The notes: generated from the letters alone by a model not told the origin. Shown: positions 1 through 7,103, counted from the stretch's first letter. The stretch: DNA of 11,913 nucleotides from Methanoculleus sp. UBA77 (GCA_002499455.1 DALN01000149.1:1-11913), one strand, 5' to 3'. Numbers and translations are program-made.

Positions 1-21
1 TCCCGGGATGCATGGCGTGCC

Positions 22-729
22 ATGCTCATCATCGGACACCGGGGGGCCAGGGCTATCGAGCCGGAGAACACCCTGCGGGCCCTGCGGAGAGGAATGGCCT
101 GCGCCGACCTGGTCGAGGTCGATGTGCGCCTCACAAAGGACGGTATTCCCGTCGTGATCCATGACGCAACCGTCGACCGGACGACGAACGGGACCGGCCC
201 GGTCAAGGGCTACACCATCGATGGCTTAAAAGAGCTGGACGCGGGAGAAGGCGAGGTTATCCCGACGCTCCACGAGGTCCTCGACCTCGTGCGTGGGCAG
301 ACCGGGCTTGTTGTTGAGATCAAGGAGCCCGGAACCGAAGCGATCGTTGTCTCGGCGCTCATTGACCGGATGCCCGAGAGGCTCTTCCTGGTCTCGTCCC
401 ATCCCGGAAGCGTCGCGACGGTGAAGAAACTCCTTCCCGGCGTGCCGGCGGGGCTGATCTGCTCGCAGGGAACTCCCGACCCCGTCGGGCTCGCCCGTAC
501 GGCCGCAGCCGATCTCATCCTCCCGCGATGGGATCGGGTTTCAGCTGAAATGGTGGAAGAGGCGCACAGCGCCGGGCTGCTCGTTGTTCCCTGGACGCTG
601 AATGCGGAGGAAGAACTCAAAGAAGCAGCCCGGCTTGGCGTTGACGGGCTCGCGACCGACGATCCCTGCGCCGCACGGAAGATTCTGCAGGAGGGAATGC
701 CTGCCGGGATCAGCCGAACCGGGTCCTGA
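22..729 (+). CDS. Glycerophosphodiester phosphodiesterase (GDPD family)
   Basis: Predicted metal-dependent hydrolase that splits glycerophosphodiesters into sn-glycerol-3-phosphate and an alcohol, acting in lipid-headgroup turnover. The 235-residue protein is a complete GDPD TIM barrel. Visible motifs are the N-terminal HRG (H6, R7) followed by EPEN (13-16), the EVD metal-ligand segment (32-34), the second catalytic His in IHDATVDRTTNGTG (H47, D48), EIK (99-101) and a late PWTLN strand near residue 192. The ATG is chosen because family members begin a few residues before HRG. The frame stays open to the window edge, so a longer N-terminus is not excluded, and there is no clear Shine-Dalgarno sequence. 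No signal peptide is seen, so it should be cytoplasmic. Its last 20 bp overlap the end of the convergent aminotransferase gene. Substrate specificity cannot be read from the sequence. Confidence 0.9.
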   Translation: MLIIGHRGARAIEPENTLRALRRGMACADLVEVDVRLTKDGIPVVIHDATVDRTTNGTGPVKGYTIDGLKELDAGEGEVIPTLHEVLDLVRGQTGLVVEIKEPGTEAIVVSALIDRMPERLFLVSSHPGSVATVKKLLPGVPAGLICSQGTPDPVGLARTAAADLILPRWDRVSAEMVEEAHSAGLLVVPWTLNAEEELKEAARLGVDGLATDDPCAARKILQEGMPAGISRTGS

Positions 730-1828
730 GGTAACCGTCGAGGCGCTCCAGCGCCTCGGGCATATCCTGTCTCCCGTAGCCGAACCGGATATGGGCGTCG
801 CCGTGCTCGAAGACGGTTGCCGGGACGAGGAGGACGCCTGCCGACTCGAGCAGATCGGTGCAGAATGCAGAAGCGCCTGCCTCACCCTTGAGCCTGGGAA
901 ACGCCGTTGTTCCTCCCCGGGGACGGACCCACGAGAAGAGGCCGCTCCAGTCCGCAAAGAAGCGCTCCAGCAGCCCGACATTCCGCCGCACGATCTCCAG
1001 GTTCCGGGCGACGATCTTGCCCCGGTGGCGGAGCGCGATCCCTGCGAAGAACTCGCCGGGCGCGCTGTTGCAGATGGTCGAGTAGTCCTTGTAGCTCGCA
1101 AGCCGGCCGAGCAGGTCCCGGTCGCGGGTCACGATCCACCCTACACGGAGCCCGGCAAGCCCGTATGCCTTCGAGACATCTCCGAGCGAGACGTGACCCC
1201 CCGGCAGCTCCGCCATGGCAGGGAGGCGATCGTCGGCCCGGTGCTCGAGGAATCGGTAGACCTCGTCGGAGAAGATGGTGATGCCCCGCTCCTCCGCAAA
1301 CCGGACCAGGGCCCTAACGTCGCCCTCCGGGAACTGGTAGCCGGTGGGGTTGTGCGGGGAGTTGATGACGATTACCTTCGTTGCCGGCCGGACCAGGTCC
1401 TGCAGCGCCCCGATATCCGGACTCCAGCCCTTCTTCTCATCCATCCGCCAGAGCGTGACGTCGCATCCGATCGAGCGGGCGATCTCGTAGAGCGACTGGT
1501 ATGCAGGGAACTGGACGATGACGTGATCGCCGGGCCGCAGAGCGGCCATCATGAACGCCATGATCCCTTCGGATGCCCCGTTGAACGTGACGACCTCATC
1601 AGGCGTTATCCCCGAATACTGTTCGGCGATCGCCTCCCGGAGCCAGGGGCTCCCGGCCGGCTCGACGTAGCCGAGCCGCATCCGCAGGAGGTTCTCTTCG
1701 GACCCGGGCTCAAGGGAGAGGAGTTCCTGCACGCTCATCGTCTCGCTGTCGGAGGCACCGAGCACGTAAGGAGCCCGGAACTCGCGTTCGGCCAGGAACC
1801 GCTCCAGCCTGAACTCGCGTATCGCCAT
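710..1828 (-). CDS. PLP-dependent aminotransferase, class I/II
   Basis: Fold-type I pyridoxal-phosphate enzyme of 372 residues, predicted to transfer amino groups between an amino acid and a 2-oxo acid. Key residues are visible: NSPHNPTG (156-163, with N160 contacting PLP), SDEVY (187-191, with D188 and Y191), the Schiff-base lysine K220 in VSKAYGLAGLRVGW, and a C-terminal HIRFGYG whose Arg should bind the substrate carboxylate. Length and motif spacing are normal for the class. The ATG is preceded by GGTGA (minus strand, 1835-1839) at 6-nt spacing, a good archaeal Shine-Dalgarno sequence. It lies 23 bp downstream of the alpha/beta hydrolase on the same strand and is probably co-transcribed with it. 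The substrate is unknown. The sequence recalls the group annotated simply as aminotransferase class I/II, and nearby genes do not point to a pathway. Confidence 0.9.
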   Translation of the reverse strand: MAIREFRLERFLAEREFRAPYVLGASDSETMSVQELLSLEPGSEENLLRMRLGYVEPAGSPWLREAIAEQYSGITPDEVVTFNGASEGIMAFMMAALRPGDHVIVQFPAYQSLYEIARSIGCDVTLWRMDEKKGWSPDIGALQDLVRPATKVIVINSPHNPTGYQFPEGDVRALVRFAEERGITIFSDEVYRFLEHRADDRLPAMAELPGGHVSLGDVSKAYGLAGLRVGWIVTRDRDLLGRLASYKDYSTICNSAPGEFFAGIALRHRGKIVARNLEIVRRNVGLLERFFADWSGLFSWVRPRGGTTAFPRLKGEAGASAFCTDLLESAGVLLVPATVFEHGDAHIRFGYGRQDMPEALERLDGYLRTRFG

Positions 1829-1834
1829 CTCCGG

Positions 1835-1839
1835 TCACC
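1835..1839 (-). promoter_or_regulatory. Ribosome binding site of the aminotransferase
   Basis: GGTGA on the minus strand, six nucleotides before the ATG at 1828. This is the classical archaeal Shine-Dalgarno core. It supports this start and translation as an internal cistron after the hydrolase. Confidence 0.6.
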
Positions 1840-1851
1840 GGCCCCTTCCGT

Positions 1852-2694
1852 TCAGACGAGCGTCCCCGGCAGATGCTTGAGGAGCCACGCCTTCACCTCG
1901 ACGTAGAGGCTCTCGGCCACCTCGTCGAGGATGTGGCCCGCCCCTTCGTAGATGACCAGCCGCCTGGGCTCGCCGGCACGCCGGTAGACCTCTTCTGAGA
2001 ACCGGTGGGAGAGGACCGGATCGGCATCCCCGTGGACCAGCAGGACGGCTGCCCGTCCGGCGAGCCCTGAAATCGGTCCGGTCCCGGTCTCCTGCGTCGA
2101 GATGGCGACGACGGCCCTGACCGCCGGGTTGCTTGCCGCCGCCTGGATCGCCACCGCACCCCCGAACGAGTGTCCGACGAGGCCGATAGCCGTGATGCCC
2201 TGGCTCTCAAGGTAGCGCAGCCCGATAACCGTATCGATGGTCGACTCCACGAGATCTCCCGGGTGCCGGTAGCGCACCCGGAGCGTGCTGATCCGATCGT
2301 TCCTGAGGTCTTCTGCCAGCCGCGGATACAGTTCCCGTCCCGGCGTGTCGAACCCGCCACCGGTCCCGCCCACCATGACGATGCCGTCCCGGGCCCCTTC
2401 CGCCTCGTAATAGCGGCAGGAGACGGTTCCTCGGTCGGTCTCGATCTCCACCAGATCGTACGCCTCGACAGGTTGCGGCACCCTTCTCACGGCCCTGGGG
2501 CGCACCTCGACCGTTGTAGCCTCCACTTCAACTGCAGCAGTCCCGAACATGGCAGGCAGTAGCCATCCCGCATACTTCTCTTTTGCGGCGGGATCCGGTA
2601 CAACCCACGAGGAGATATCCTCGCGCGCCGGAGAGAGAACCGGTCTCCGGCGCCCGGCGCGATGGATCTGTACAAATCCGGGCAGAAAATACAT
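1852..2694 (-). CDS. Alpha/beta hydrolase (dienelactone-hydrolase-like)
   Basis: Predicted cytoplasmic serine hydrolase of 280 residues; the substrate is unknown. The alpha/beta-hydrolase core starts near residue 80. The oxyanion region is VGGTGGGFDTPG (108-119), the nucleophile elbow is GHSFGG (S176), the acid lies in HGDADPV (D223 or D225), and the catalytic His is in GAGH (H254). Spacing is typical of dienelactone hydrolase/acyl-peptidase-like proteins. About 75 residues precede the core and look polar and low in similarity. The start at 2694 gives an extension, and Met49 (codon at 2550) is an alternative start, but it has no convincing ribosome binding site. The gene heads a unit with the aminotransferase 23 bp downstream. 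Its start lies back to back with the HtrA gene, so the two promoters must overlap. Confidence 0.85.
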   Translation of the reverse strand: MYFLPGFVQIHRAGRRRPVLSPAREDISSWVVPDPAAKEKYAGWLLPAMFGTAAVEVEATTVEVRPRAVRRVPQPVEAYDLVEIETDRGTVSCRYYEAEGARDGIVMVGGTGGGFDTPGRELYPRLAEDLRNDRISTLRVRYRHPGDLVESTIDTVIGLRYLESQGITAIGLVGHSFGGAVAIQAAASNPAVRAVVAISTQETGTGPISGLAGRAAVLLVHGDADPVLSHRFSEEVYRRAGEPRRLVIYEGAGHILDEVAESLYVEVKAWLLKHLPGTLV

Positions 2695-2731
2695 TACTAT
2701 TTATTACAAAATATAATGTGCAATGGATAAA
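2693..2731. promoter_or_regulatory. Divergent overlapping promoters, hydrolase / HtrA protease
   Basis: Only 28 bp separate the two start codons, and the segment is strongly A+T-rich in a G+C-rich region. TATA-like stretches are TATTTATTA on the plus strand (2698-2706), TTATATTTT on the minus strand (2708-2716) and TTTTATCC on the minus strand (2724-2731). No Shine-Dalgarno precedes the HtrA ATG, so a leaderless or near-leaderless mRNA is likely. Which box serves which gene is inference. The TTATATTTT box would place initiation inside the hydrolase frame, and TTTTATCC fits the annotated start better. Confidence 0.5.
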
Positions 2732-3775
2732 ATCGAGCGTAGACTCTTCCAGCATGCCGACAGCGCAACCGGGGCCTCCGGCAGTTCGGTGCACGCTGCT
2801 TCCCCCGGTGATGAGGAGACGGATGCAGACCTCCTCGACGCCTACTCCAGGGCCGTTGTCCAGGTCGTTCGCTCCGTGGGACCCGCGGTCGTGAGTGTTG
2901 TCGTGGGGAAGGATCCCCGCGGCCGGAGAGGCGACCCGGTCGGGGCGGGCTCGGGTGTCGTCGTGGCGCCGGACGGCTACGTCATGACCAACAATCATGT
3001 CGTGCAGGGGGCAGGGAGGATCGAGATCCGCACGGCGGACGGGACCGCCCTTCCGGCACGCCTGGCCGGGGCCGACCCGGCGACCGATCTCGCCGTGCTC
3101 CGGGCCGAGACCGGCGGGTTGCCGTACGCTTCGTTCGGGGACTCCACGGCGCTCTCGGTCGGCCAGCTCGCAATAGCCATCGGCAACCCGCTCGGCTTTG
3201 ACTCGACCGTCTCGACGGGAGTCCTGAGCGCTCTCGGCCGGTCGCTCCGGAGCCGGGACGGCCGCCTGATCGAGAATATCATCCAGCATACCGCGCCGTT
3301 AAACCCCGGCAACTCCGGCGGCCCGCTGGTGGATTCCCGCGGCCGGGTCATCGGCATCAACACGGCGATCATCCCCATGGCCCAGGGCATCTGCTTCTCG
3401 ATCCCCGCAAACACCGCCGCGTGGGTCCTCCCGCAGCTCGTCGCCCACGGCAGGGTCCGGCGCGGCTACCTCGGCATCGCCGACCAGGCCCGGCCGCTGG
3501 AGCGATCTCTCGTCGTGGCGATCGGGCTTAGCGCGAGCCAGGCGGTCGAGGTCCTCTCGGTGAATCGCACAAGCCCCGCCGGCAGGGCAGGGCTCCGGCC
3601 GGGCGACCTGATCATCGCCATCAACGAGACCGACGTTGCGTGCGTGGACGACCTGCACCGGTTCCTCGCCACCTGGCCCATCGAGAGACCGGCAACCCTG
3701 ACGCTTCTTCGGGACGGGCGGCGGATCACGCTCCCGATCGTCCCGACGGAAGCCGTCGCGTGCCCTGCGGGGTGA
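2723..3775 (+). CDS. HtrA/Deg-type serine protease with C-terminal PDZ domain, no export signal
   Basis: Trypsin-fold serine protease of 350 residues with one PDZ domain, predicted to degrade or refold damaged proteins. The catalytic triad is visible: H92 in TNNHVV, D122 in DPATDLAVL and S198 in NPGNSGGPL. The oxyanion-loop neighbourhood and the GINTAII strand (211-217) are intact, so the enzyme should be active. The PDZ domain spans roughly 247-338, with the carboxylate-binding loop replaced by GYLGI at its start and GLRPGDLIIAIN (290-301) in its core. The first 45 residues are polar and acidic, without a signal peptide or membrane anchor, whereas most bacterial HtrA proteins are exported. 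A cytoplasmic role is therefore inferred. It is divergent from the hydrolase and converges on the nitroreductase with 39 bp between the two genes. Confidence 0.92.
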   Translation: MDKIERRLFQHADSATGASGSSVHAASPGDEETDADLLDAYSRAVVQVVRSVGPAVVSVVVGKDPRGRRGDPVGAGSGVVVAPDGYVMTNNHVVQGAGRIEIRTADGTALPARLAGADPATDLAVLRAETGGLPYASFGDSTALSVGQLAIAIGNPLGFDSTVSTGVLSALGRSLRSRDGRLIENIIQHTAPLNPGNSGGPLVDSRGRVIGINTAIIPMAQGICFSIPANTAAWVLPQLVAHGRVRRGYLGIADQARPLERSLVVAIGLSASQAVEVLSVNRTSPAGRAGLRPGDLIIAINETDVACVDDLHRFLATWPIERPATLTLLRDGRRITLPIVPTEAVACPAG

Positions 3776-3780
3776 GCGGC

Positions 3781-3793
3781 GGACGGGCCGTCC
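3781..3793. other. Short inverted repeat between convergent genes
   Basis: GGACGG and CCGTCC are separated by a single base, in the 39 bp between the stops of the HtrA and nitroreductase genes. The loop is too short for a standard hairpin unless the inner pairs open, and no T-tract follows on either strand. It could help end transcription from both sides, but this is weak. Confidence 0.25.
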
Positions 3794-3814
3794 TGCCGGC
3801 TTCACCTGCGGCGG

Positions 3815-4402
3815 TTATGGGACCCACGTGATCCGGGGCTCCCGTCGATCCGGTTTCGGTAGGAGGGGGGCAGGGTAGCCGAAGATCAGTGGCGCCACAA
3901 CCTGGTGATCGTCCGGGATCTTCAGTGCTGAAACGAGGTCGGGGTTCTCCTGGATGAGGGCCGCAGAACCGATCCAGCAACTGCCGATACCGAGTGCCCA
4001 GGCGGCAAGCATCATGTTCTCAGCGCAGAGCGAGCAGTCCAGAACGCTCGATACGACGTCGCGGGCGCCGAGGACCAGGACCAACACCGGAGCGTTGTAA
4101 AATATGCTGTAATCCGGATTCCTGAGCGCTGCAAGGAACTCTTCCGTCTCCGGGCGGGATTCCTCCTGGATCTTCTCTGCAAGGATCGGTTTGCAGTAGT
4201 CGGACGCCCGCCGCATCAGGTTCCTATCCCTCACAACCACGAACTGCCAGGGCTGAAGCCCGAGCGCGGTCGGGGCCTGGATGCCCGCGGCGATGATCGA
4301 CCTGATGGCCGTCTCCGGAACCTCCCGGTCGGTATAGTTCCTGACGCTCCGGCGTTCCCGTATCACGGTGAGGATCTCTACCGGCTCTATGTCTGTCAGC
4401 AT
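3815..4402 (-). CDS. Nitroreductase-family FMN flavoprotein
   Basis: Predicted FMN-dependent NAD(P)H- or F420H2-using reductase of the nitroreductase fold, 195 residues from the chosen start. Family signatures are RERRSVRNYT (15-24, phosphate-binding arginines and serine), APTALGLQPWQF (43-54, FMN contact), the central CAENMMLAAWALGIGSCWIG helix-turn and the C-terminal IFGYPA strand. The start at 4402 is preferred over a start 21 codons upstream because AGGAG lies 5 nt before it and the family normally begins shortly before RRS. A TATA-like ATAAATA (4427-4433) about 28 bp upstream suggests its own promoter in the 59-bp gap after the acylphosphatase gene. Natural substrate and electron donor cannot be told from sequence; a role in redox or xenobiotic detoxification is only an inference. 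Confidence 0.87.
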   Translation of the reverse strand: MLTDIEPVEILTVIRERRSVRNYTDREVPETAIRSIIAAGIQAPTALGLQPWQFVVVRDRNLMRRASDYCKPILAEKIQEESRPETEEFLAALRNPDYSIFYNAPVLVLVLGARDVVSSVLDCSLCAENMMLAAWALGIGSCWIGSAALIQENPDLVSALKIPDDHQVVAPLIFGYPAPLLPKPDRREPRITWVP

Positions 4403-4407
4403 GGATT

Positions 4408-4433
4408 CTCCTATGGCCTGCCGTCTGTATTTA
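4408..4433 (-). promoter_or_regulatory. Nitroreductase promoter and ribosome binding site
   Basis: On the minus strand, the TATA-like ATAAATA (4427-4433) is followed by AGGAG (4408-4412), which lies 5 nt before the ATG. The box is close enough that transcription could begin almost at the ATG. The Shine-Dalgarno would then only serve read-through mRNA from the acylphosphatase gene. Confidence 0.4.
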
Positions 4434-4461
4434 TGTCTTGGCGAGGATGGCAGCGCACCCC

Positions 4462-4737
4462 TCACCGCAGGATGGAGAACCCGTCAAACTCTCCTGAATA
4501 CGCCTCCCGGACGACCTGCACGTCCTCGACACGGGCCGCGGCCGGACCCCGGCGGCAGAACCCGACCATTTGTTGCACCTGTTCGTCCTCCCCCTCAAAG
4601 ACCGCCTCCACGCGGCCGTCGGGAAGGTTCCTCACCCATCCGGTGACGCCTTTCGCCTGTGCTTCGTCTTCCACGGCCCACCGGAACCCGACACCCTGCA
4701 CACGCCCGCTGACCAGTACGCGCACCCGCACCATCAT
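4462..4737 (-). CDS. acyP: Acylphosphatase
   Basis: Small cytoplasmic enzyme of 91 residues that hydrolyses the carboxyl-phosphate bond of acyl phosphates such as 1,3-bisphosphoglycerate and carbamoyl phosphate. The family signatures are complete: GRVQGVGFRW (11-20, phosphate loop with catalytic R19) and GWVRNLPDGRVEAVFEG (33-49, with catalytic N37). Length is standard. Two ATGs stand in tandem; the second (4734) has GAGG at 4-nt spacing, while the first has it almost adjacent, so the protein may begin at Met2. A TATA-like GATAAAT (about 4762-4768) lies about 27 bp upstream. The nitroreductase follows 59 bp downstream on the same strand. The gene is divergent from the PAS sensor. Confidence 0.93.
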   Translation of the reverse strand: MMVRVRVLVSGRVQGVGFRWAVEDEAQAKGVTGWVRNLPDGRVEAVFEGEDEQVQQMVGFCRRGPAAARVEDVQVVREAYSGEFDGFSILR

Positions 4738-4925
4738 GCCTCAGATCTCGACGCGGGAGGATTTATCCACATCTTATTGGATCTGCGGGCGCGGGATCGG
4801 GCCCCAATGCTGCGAACCAGCCAGATTGTCCTCAAAATTTCCGGAGAGCCTGGAGAACGTGCAGGTTACGTCCCGGGATGCGATAGAACTCTTTTTATCT
4901 ATCCGGGGTTCAACCAGTACAGCTG
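4738..4925. promoter_or_regulatory. Divergent intergenic region, acylphosphatase / PAS sensor
   Basis: This non-coding stretch of 188 bp holds the acylphosphatase promoter on the left (minus-strand GATAAAT near 4765). On the right is the sensor promoter, TTTTTATC (4892-4899). That box is centred about 30 bp before the TTG start and predicts a leader of only a few bases. A tandem repeat covering the likely start site begins at 4914. Nothing else is recognised. Confidence 0.5.
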
Positions 4926-4947
4926 TTGGATTCCAGTACAGCTGTTG
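4914..4947. repeat. Two perfect 15-bp direct repeats with 19-bp period over the sensor start
   Basis: CCAGTACAGCTGTTG occurs at 4914-4928 and again at 4933-4947. Each copy contains the 8-bp palindrome ACAGCTGT (4919-4926 and 4938-4945). A degenerate third unit (TTCAACACCGCTGTT) follows from 4950. The proposed TTG start (4926-4928) is the last codon of the first copy. The period is not a multiple of three, so the TTG in the second copy is out of frame. It may be a pair of operator half-sites or a slippage duplication. Confidence 0.75.
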
Positions 4948-6737
4948 CATTCAACACCGCTGTTACGCTCCAGCGCTGGAGGGAGATAACGGACTCACAC
5001 CCGAATCGGGCACCCTGCGATCCTGCGGTACTCGACGCTTTGGACGACGGGCTTCTCGTGATAAGCAGTGACCGGAAGGTTCTCCGGTACAACCCGGCCC
5101 TCGCCCGGACTCTTGCGATCCGGCAGGAGGATACCGTTGGGATGGACCTCTCCTCTCTCTTCCGCAGGTACCTCCTGCCCGTCACCGACGACGACGCCGC
5201 AGCACGCCTGCTCCTGCAGGCTATCGAGAATGGCGCCGACCTGCCGGTAACCCTCTGTCGCATCAGGGCACCCGACGGCACCCGGCGCTGGCTATCGATA
5301 TCGAGTATACCGGCCGATAACGGATCCGGGGAGCGGCTCGTAAGGGTCCGGGACGCAACCGCGGACCTCCACGCGCACCATTTCATGGCCGGGCTCGACG
5401 CATCGCCGGTGGTCGTCTTCGCACAGGATACGGACCTCCGCTATGTCTGGTCATACAACCAGCAGCTGGGGCTCACGGATGCGTCCATCATCGGCATGCG
5501 GGACGAAGAGGTCTTCCTGCCCGACGAGGCGGCCCACCTTACCGCGCTCAAGCGCAGGGTCCTCCTCTCCGGGGAGACCCTCCGAACGGAGGCGACCCTC
5601 ACCGCCGGAGGCGAGTCGCATGTCCGGGACCTGACGTTGAAGCCGCTCCGGGATGCGGAGGGGAGGATAGTCGGGGTTGTCGGGACCGCACTCGATGTGA
5701 CCGAGAGGGACCTGGCCGAGGAGGAGCTCCGGGTCAAGACGCGCGAACTGAAGAAGAGGGTGGACGAACTCCGGTGCCTCTATGCCATCACGCACCTCAT
5801 CGAGGTGGCGGGGGCAACGCCTGAAGTGTTCCTCCAGGCGGTTGCCGATATTCTCCCCTCGGGCTGGCAGTACCCGGACGACACCGCGGTCCGGATCCGG
5901 GTCGACGACCGCGAGTATTGCCGCGGTGAGCCGGGAGCGTCCCCCTGGAAGCAGGAGAGCCCGATCGTCGTCCACGGTGCCCGGGTCGGTGAGGTCGAGA
6001 TCCGGTACGTCTGCGAGAAACCGGAGGCTGCCGAAGGCCCGTTCCTGCGGGAGGAGCGGATGCTGCTTGACGCCGTCGCAAAACGGCTCGGCCGGGTCAT
6101 CGAGCGGGTTCAGGCTGAGGCGGCGCTCCAGAAGAGCGAGGAGAAGTTCCGGGGCATCGCCCAGCGGAGTTTCGACCTCATCGTTACGTCGTATCTCGAT
6201 GGGGGGCTGAACTATATCTCCCCGGCAATGGAGCGTATTCTCGGGTACTCTCCCGATGAGATGAAGGGGACCGAGTGGGAGGATTATATCCTCCCCGCAA
6301 GCCTTCCGGTCTGGGAGCGGGGGCGCCGGAGGGTCCTCAGGGGCGAGCAGGTCGAAGGGCTCCAGGTCAGGGTCCGGCGCAAAGACGGGGAGGATGCCGT
6401 GCTGGAACTGAACGAGTCGCCGATCTTTGAGAAGAGAACTGTGGTGGGGTTCCAGGCCGTCGGGAGGGACATCTCCGAGCGTATCCTGTACGAGCGGCTC
6501 CGCGAGCAGGCCCTGGATATGACCGAGCGGAACATCGCGCAGTTCGCCGTTCTTGCCGATCATGTCCGCCATCCGCTCCAGGTGATCATGGGGGTCGCCG
6601 ACCTGCTTGACAACGAGGAGGCCGCAGAGAAACTCCGCGAGCAGGTCCGGCGGATCGACAAGCAGATCGACCACCTGGACCAGGAATGGGTGGAGTCCCG
6701 GGCGATCCGGGAGTTCCTGAAGCGCTACGAGCTCTGA
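4926..6737 (+). CDS. Multi-PAS sensor protein with kinase-like dimerisation tail but no ATPase domain
   Basis: Soluble signal-sensing protein of 603 residues. PAS1 is at about 33-150, PAS2 at 153-262 (with the RYVWSYN signature of kinase PAS folds, 172-178), and a coiled-coil linker at 260-285. A GAF-like region lies at 283-395, and PAS3 at 403-518 (FRGIAQRSFDLIV through VGRDISER). The tail (530-603) forms two helices like a histidine-kinase DHp bundle, with ADHVRHPLQVI (544-554) in the H-box position and a second helix of charged heptads. The protein then stops, with no N, G1 or G2 box. At the usual phosphoacceptor position there is Asp545, with His546 next to it. It is therefore unlikely to be a complete kinase and may act as a dimeric partner or signal scaffold. 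The start is a TTG, chosen because TTTTTATC lies about 30 bp upstream and the N-terminus leads into PAS1. No ATG is available nearby in frame. There are no membrane segments. Confidence 0.85.
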   Translation: MDSSTAVAFNTAVTLQRWREITDSHPNRAPCDPAVLDALDDGLLVISSDRKVLRYNPALARTLAIRQEDTVGMDLSSLFRRYLLPVTDDDAAARLLLQAIENGADLPVTLCRIRAPDGTRRWLSISSIPADNGSGERLVRVRDATADLHAHHFMAGLDASPVVVFAQDTDLRYVWSYNQQLGLTDASIIGMRDEEVFLPDEAAHLTALKRRVLLSGETLRTEATLTAGGESHVRDLTLKPLRDAEGRIVGVVGTALDVTERDLAEEELRVKTRELKKRVDELRCLYAITHLIEVAGATPEVFLQAVADILPSGWQYPDDTAVRIRVDDREYCRGEPGASPWKQESPIVVHGARVGEVEIRYVCEKPEAAEGPFLREERMLLDAVAKRLGRVIERVQAEAALQKSEEKFRGIAQRSFDLIVTSYLDGGLNYISPAMERILGYSPDEMKGTEWEDYILPASLPVWERGRRRVLRGEQVEGLQVRVRRKDGEDAVLELNESPIFEKRTVVGFQAVGRDISERILYERLREQALDMTERNIAQFAVLADHVRHPLQVIMGVADLLDNEEAAEKLREQVRRIDKQIDHLDQEWVESRAIREFLKRYEL

Positions 6738-6740
6738 AAA

Positions 6741-7103
6741 CTACCGCCGGCGGTGGCCCTTGCCGGGAGGACGGCAGGATGCCGGCAGCGCCTCCCGTAT
6801 GGCAGCAAGCGTCTCCGGCAGGAGAGAGCCTTTCTTCCCGACGACGTCTGCCGGCCGGATGGTGGAAGGGTATGCGGTGAGGGCGTAGCTCTCCCCGAAG
6901 AGGTCGAGCCCGCCGCGGGCAAAGTCCTCGAGCGAGAGCGGGATAGAGGGGCCGTCGAAGGATGGGCTGCTCGACACCGGACAGACGAGCAGGTTACCGT
7001 TCTCGCCCGTAGAGATAACCACTACCGGGCGCACCTTACATGCTCCGGGACCCCCGATGCGCACGGAGGCTAAAAGGACGTCGCCGCCGGTGTAATGCCC
7101 CAT
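6741..7103 (-). CDS. PemK/MazF-like protein (orphan toxin-family)
   Basis: Protein of 120 residues with the PemK/MazF beta-barrel pattern. An opening GDVLLASV strand (7-14) is followed by KVRPVVVIS (23-31, with R25 at the usual catalytic-Arg position). Next come the CPVSSSP strand (41-47), where a Ser sits in place of the usual Ser/Thr, and SYALTAYPSTI (72-82), and a closing helix GSLLPETLAAI (92-102). Known relatives are mRNA-cleaving toxins, but many archaeal members have no proven activity. No small antitoxin gene lies beside it on either side. Its stop is 3 bp from the stop of the convergent sensor gene. The C-terminal tail is basic (KGHRRR). A weak TATA-like CTTATCG (about 7127-7133) lies about 27 bp before the ATG, which suggests a leaderless start. 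Confidence 0.72.
   Translation of the reverse strand: MGHYTGGDVLLASVRIGGPGACKVRPVVVISTGENGNLLVCPVSSSPSFDGPSIPLSLEDFARGGLDLFGESYALTAYPSTIRPADVVGKKGSLLPETLAAIREALPASCRPPGKGHRRR

Noticed and set aside
602..1906. Long plus-strand open frame (434 codons) opposite the aminotransferase
   Set aside because: It is the mirror of a well-supported gene in a G+C-rich region. Its translation is rich in Arg, Pro, Gly and Asp, with no recognisable motifs.
4403..4465. 21-codon upstream extension of the nitroreductase
   Set aside because: It overlaps the acylphosphatase stop and the TATA-like box, and AGGAG favours the downstream ATG.
4738..4925. Possible small RNA or riboswitch in the divergent region
   Set aside because: I found no long stem or known consensus; only promoter elements and the tandem repeat are visible.
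5451..6674. 407-codon minus-strand open frame inside the PAS sensor
   Set aside because: The plus-strand frame has three PAS domains. This one is an antisense shadow rich in Leu, Asp and Pro.
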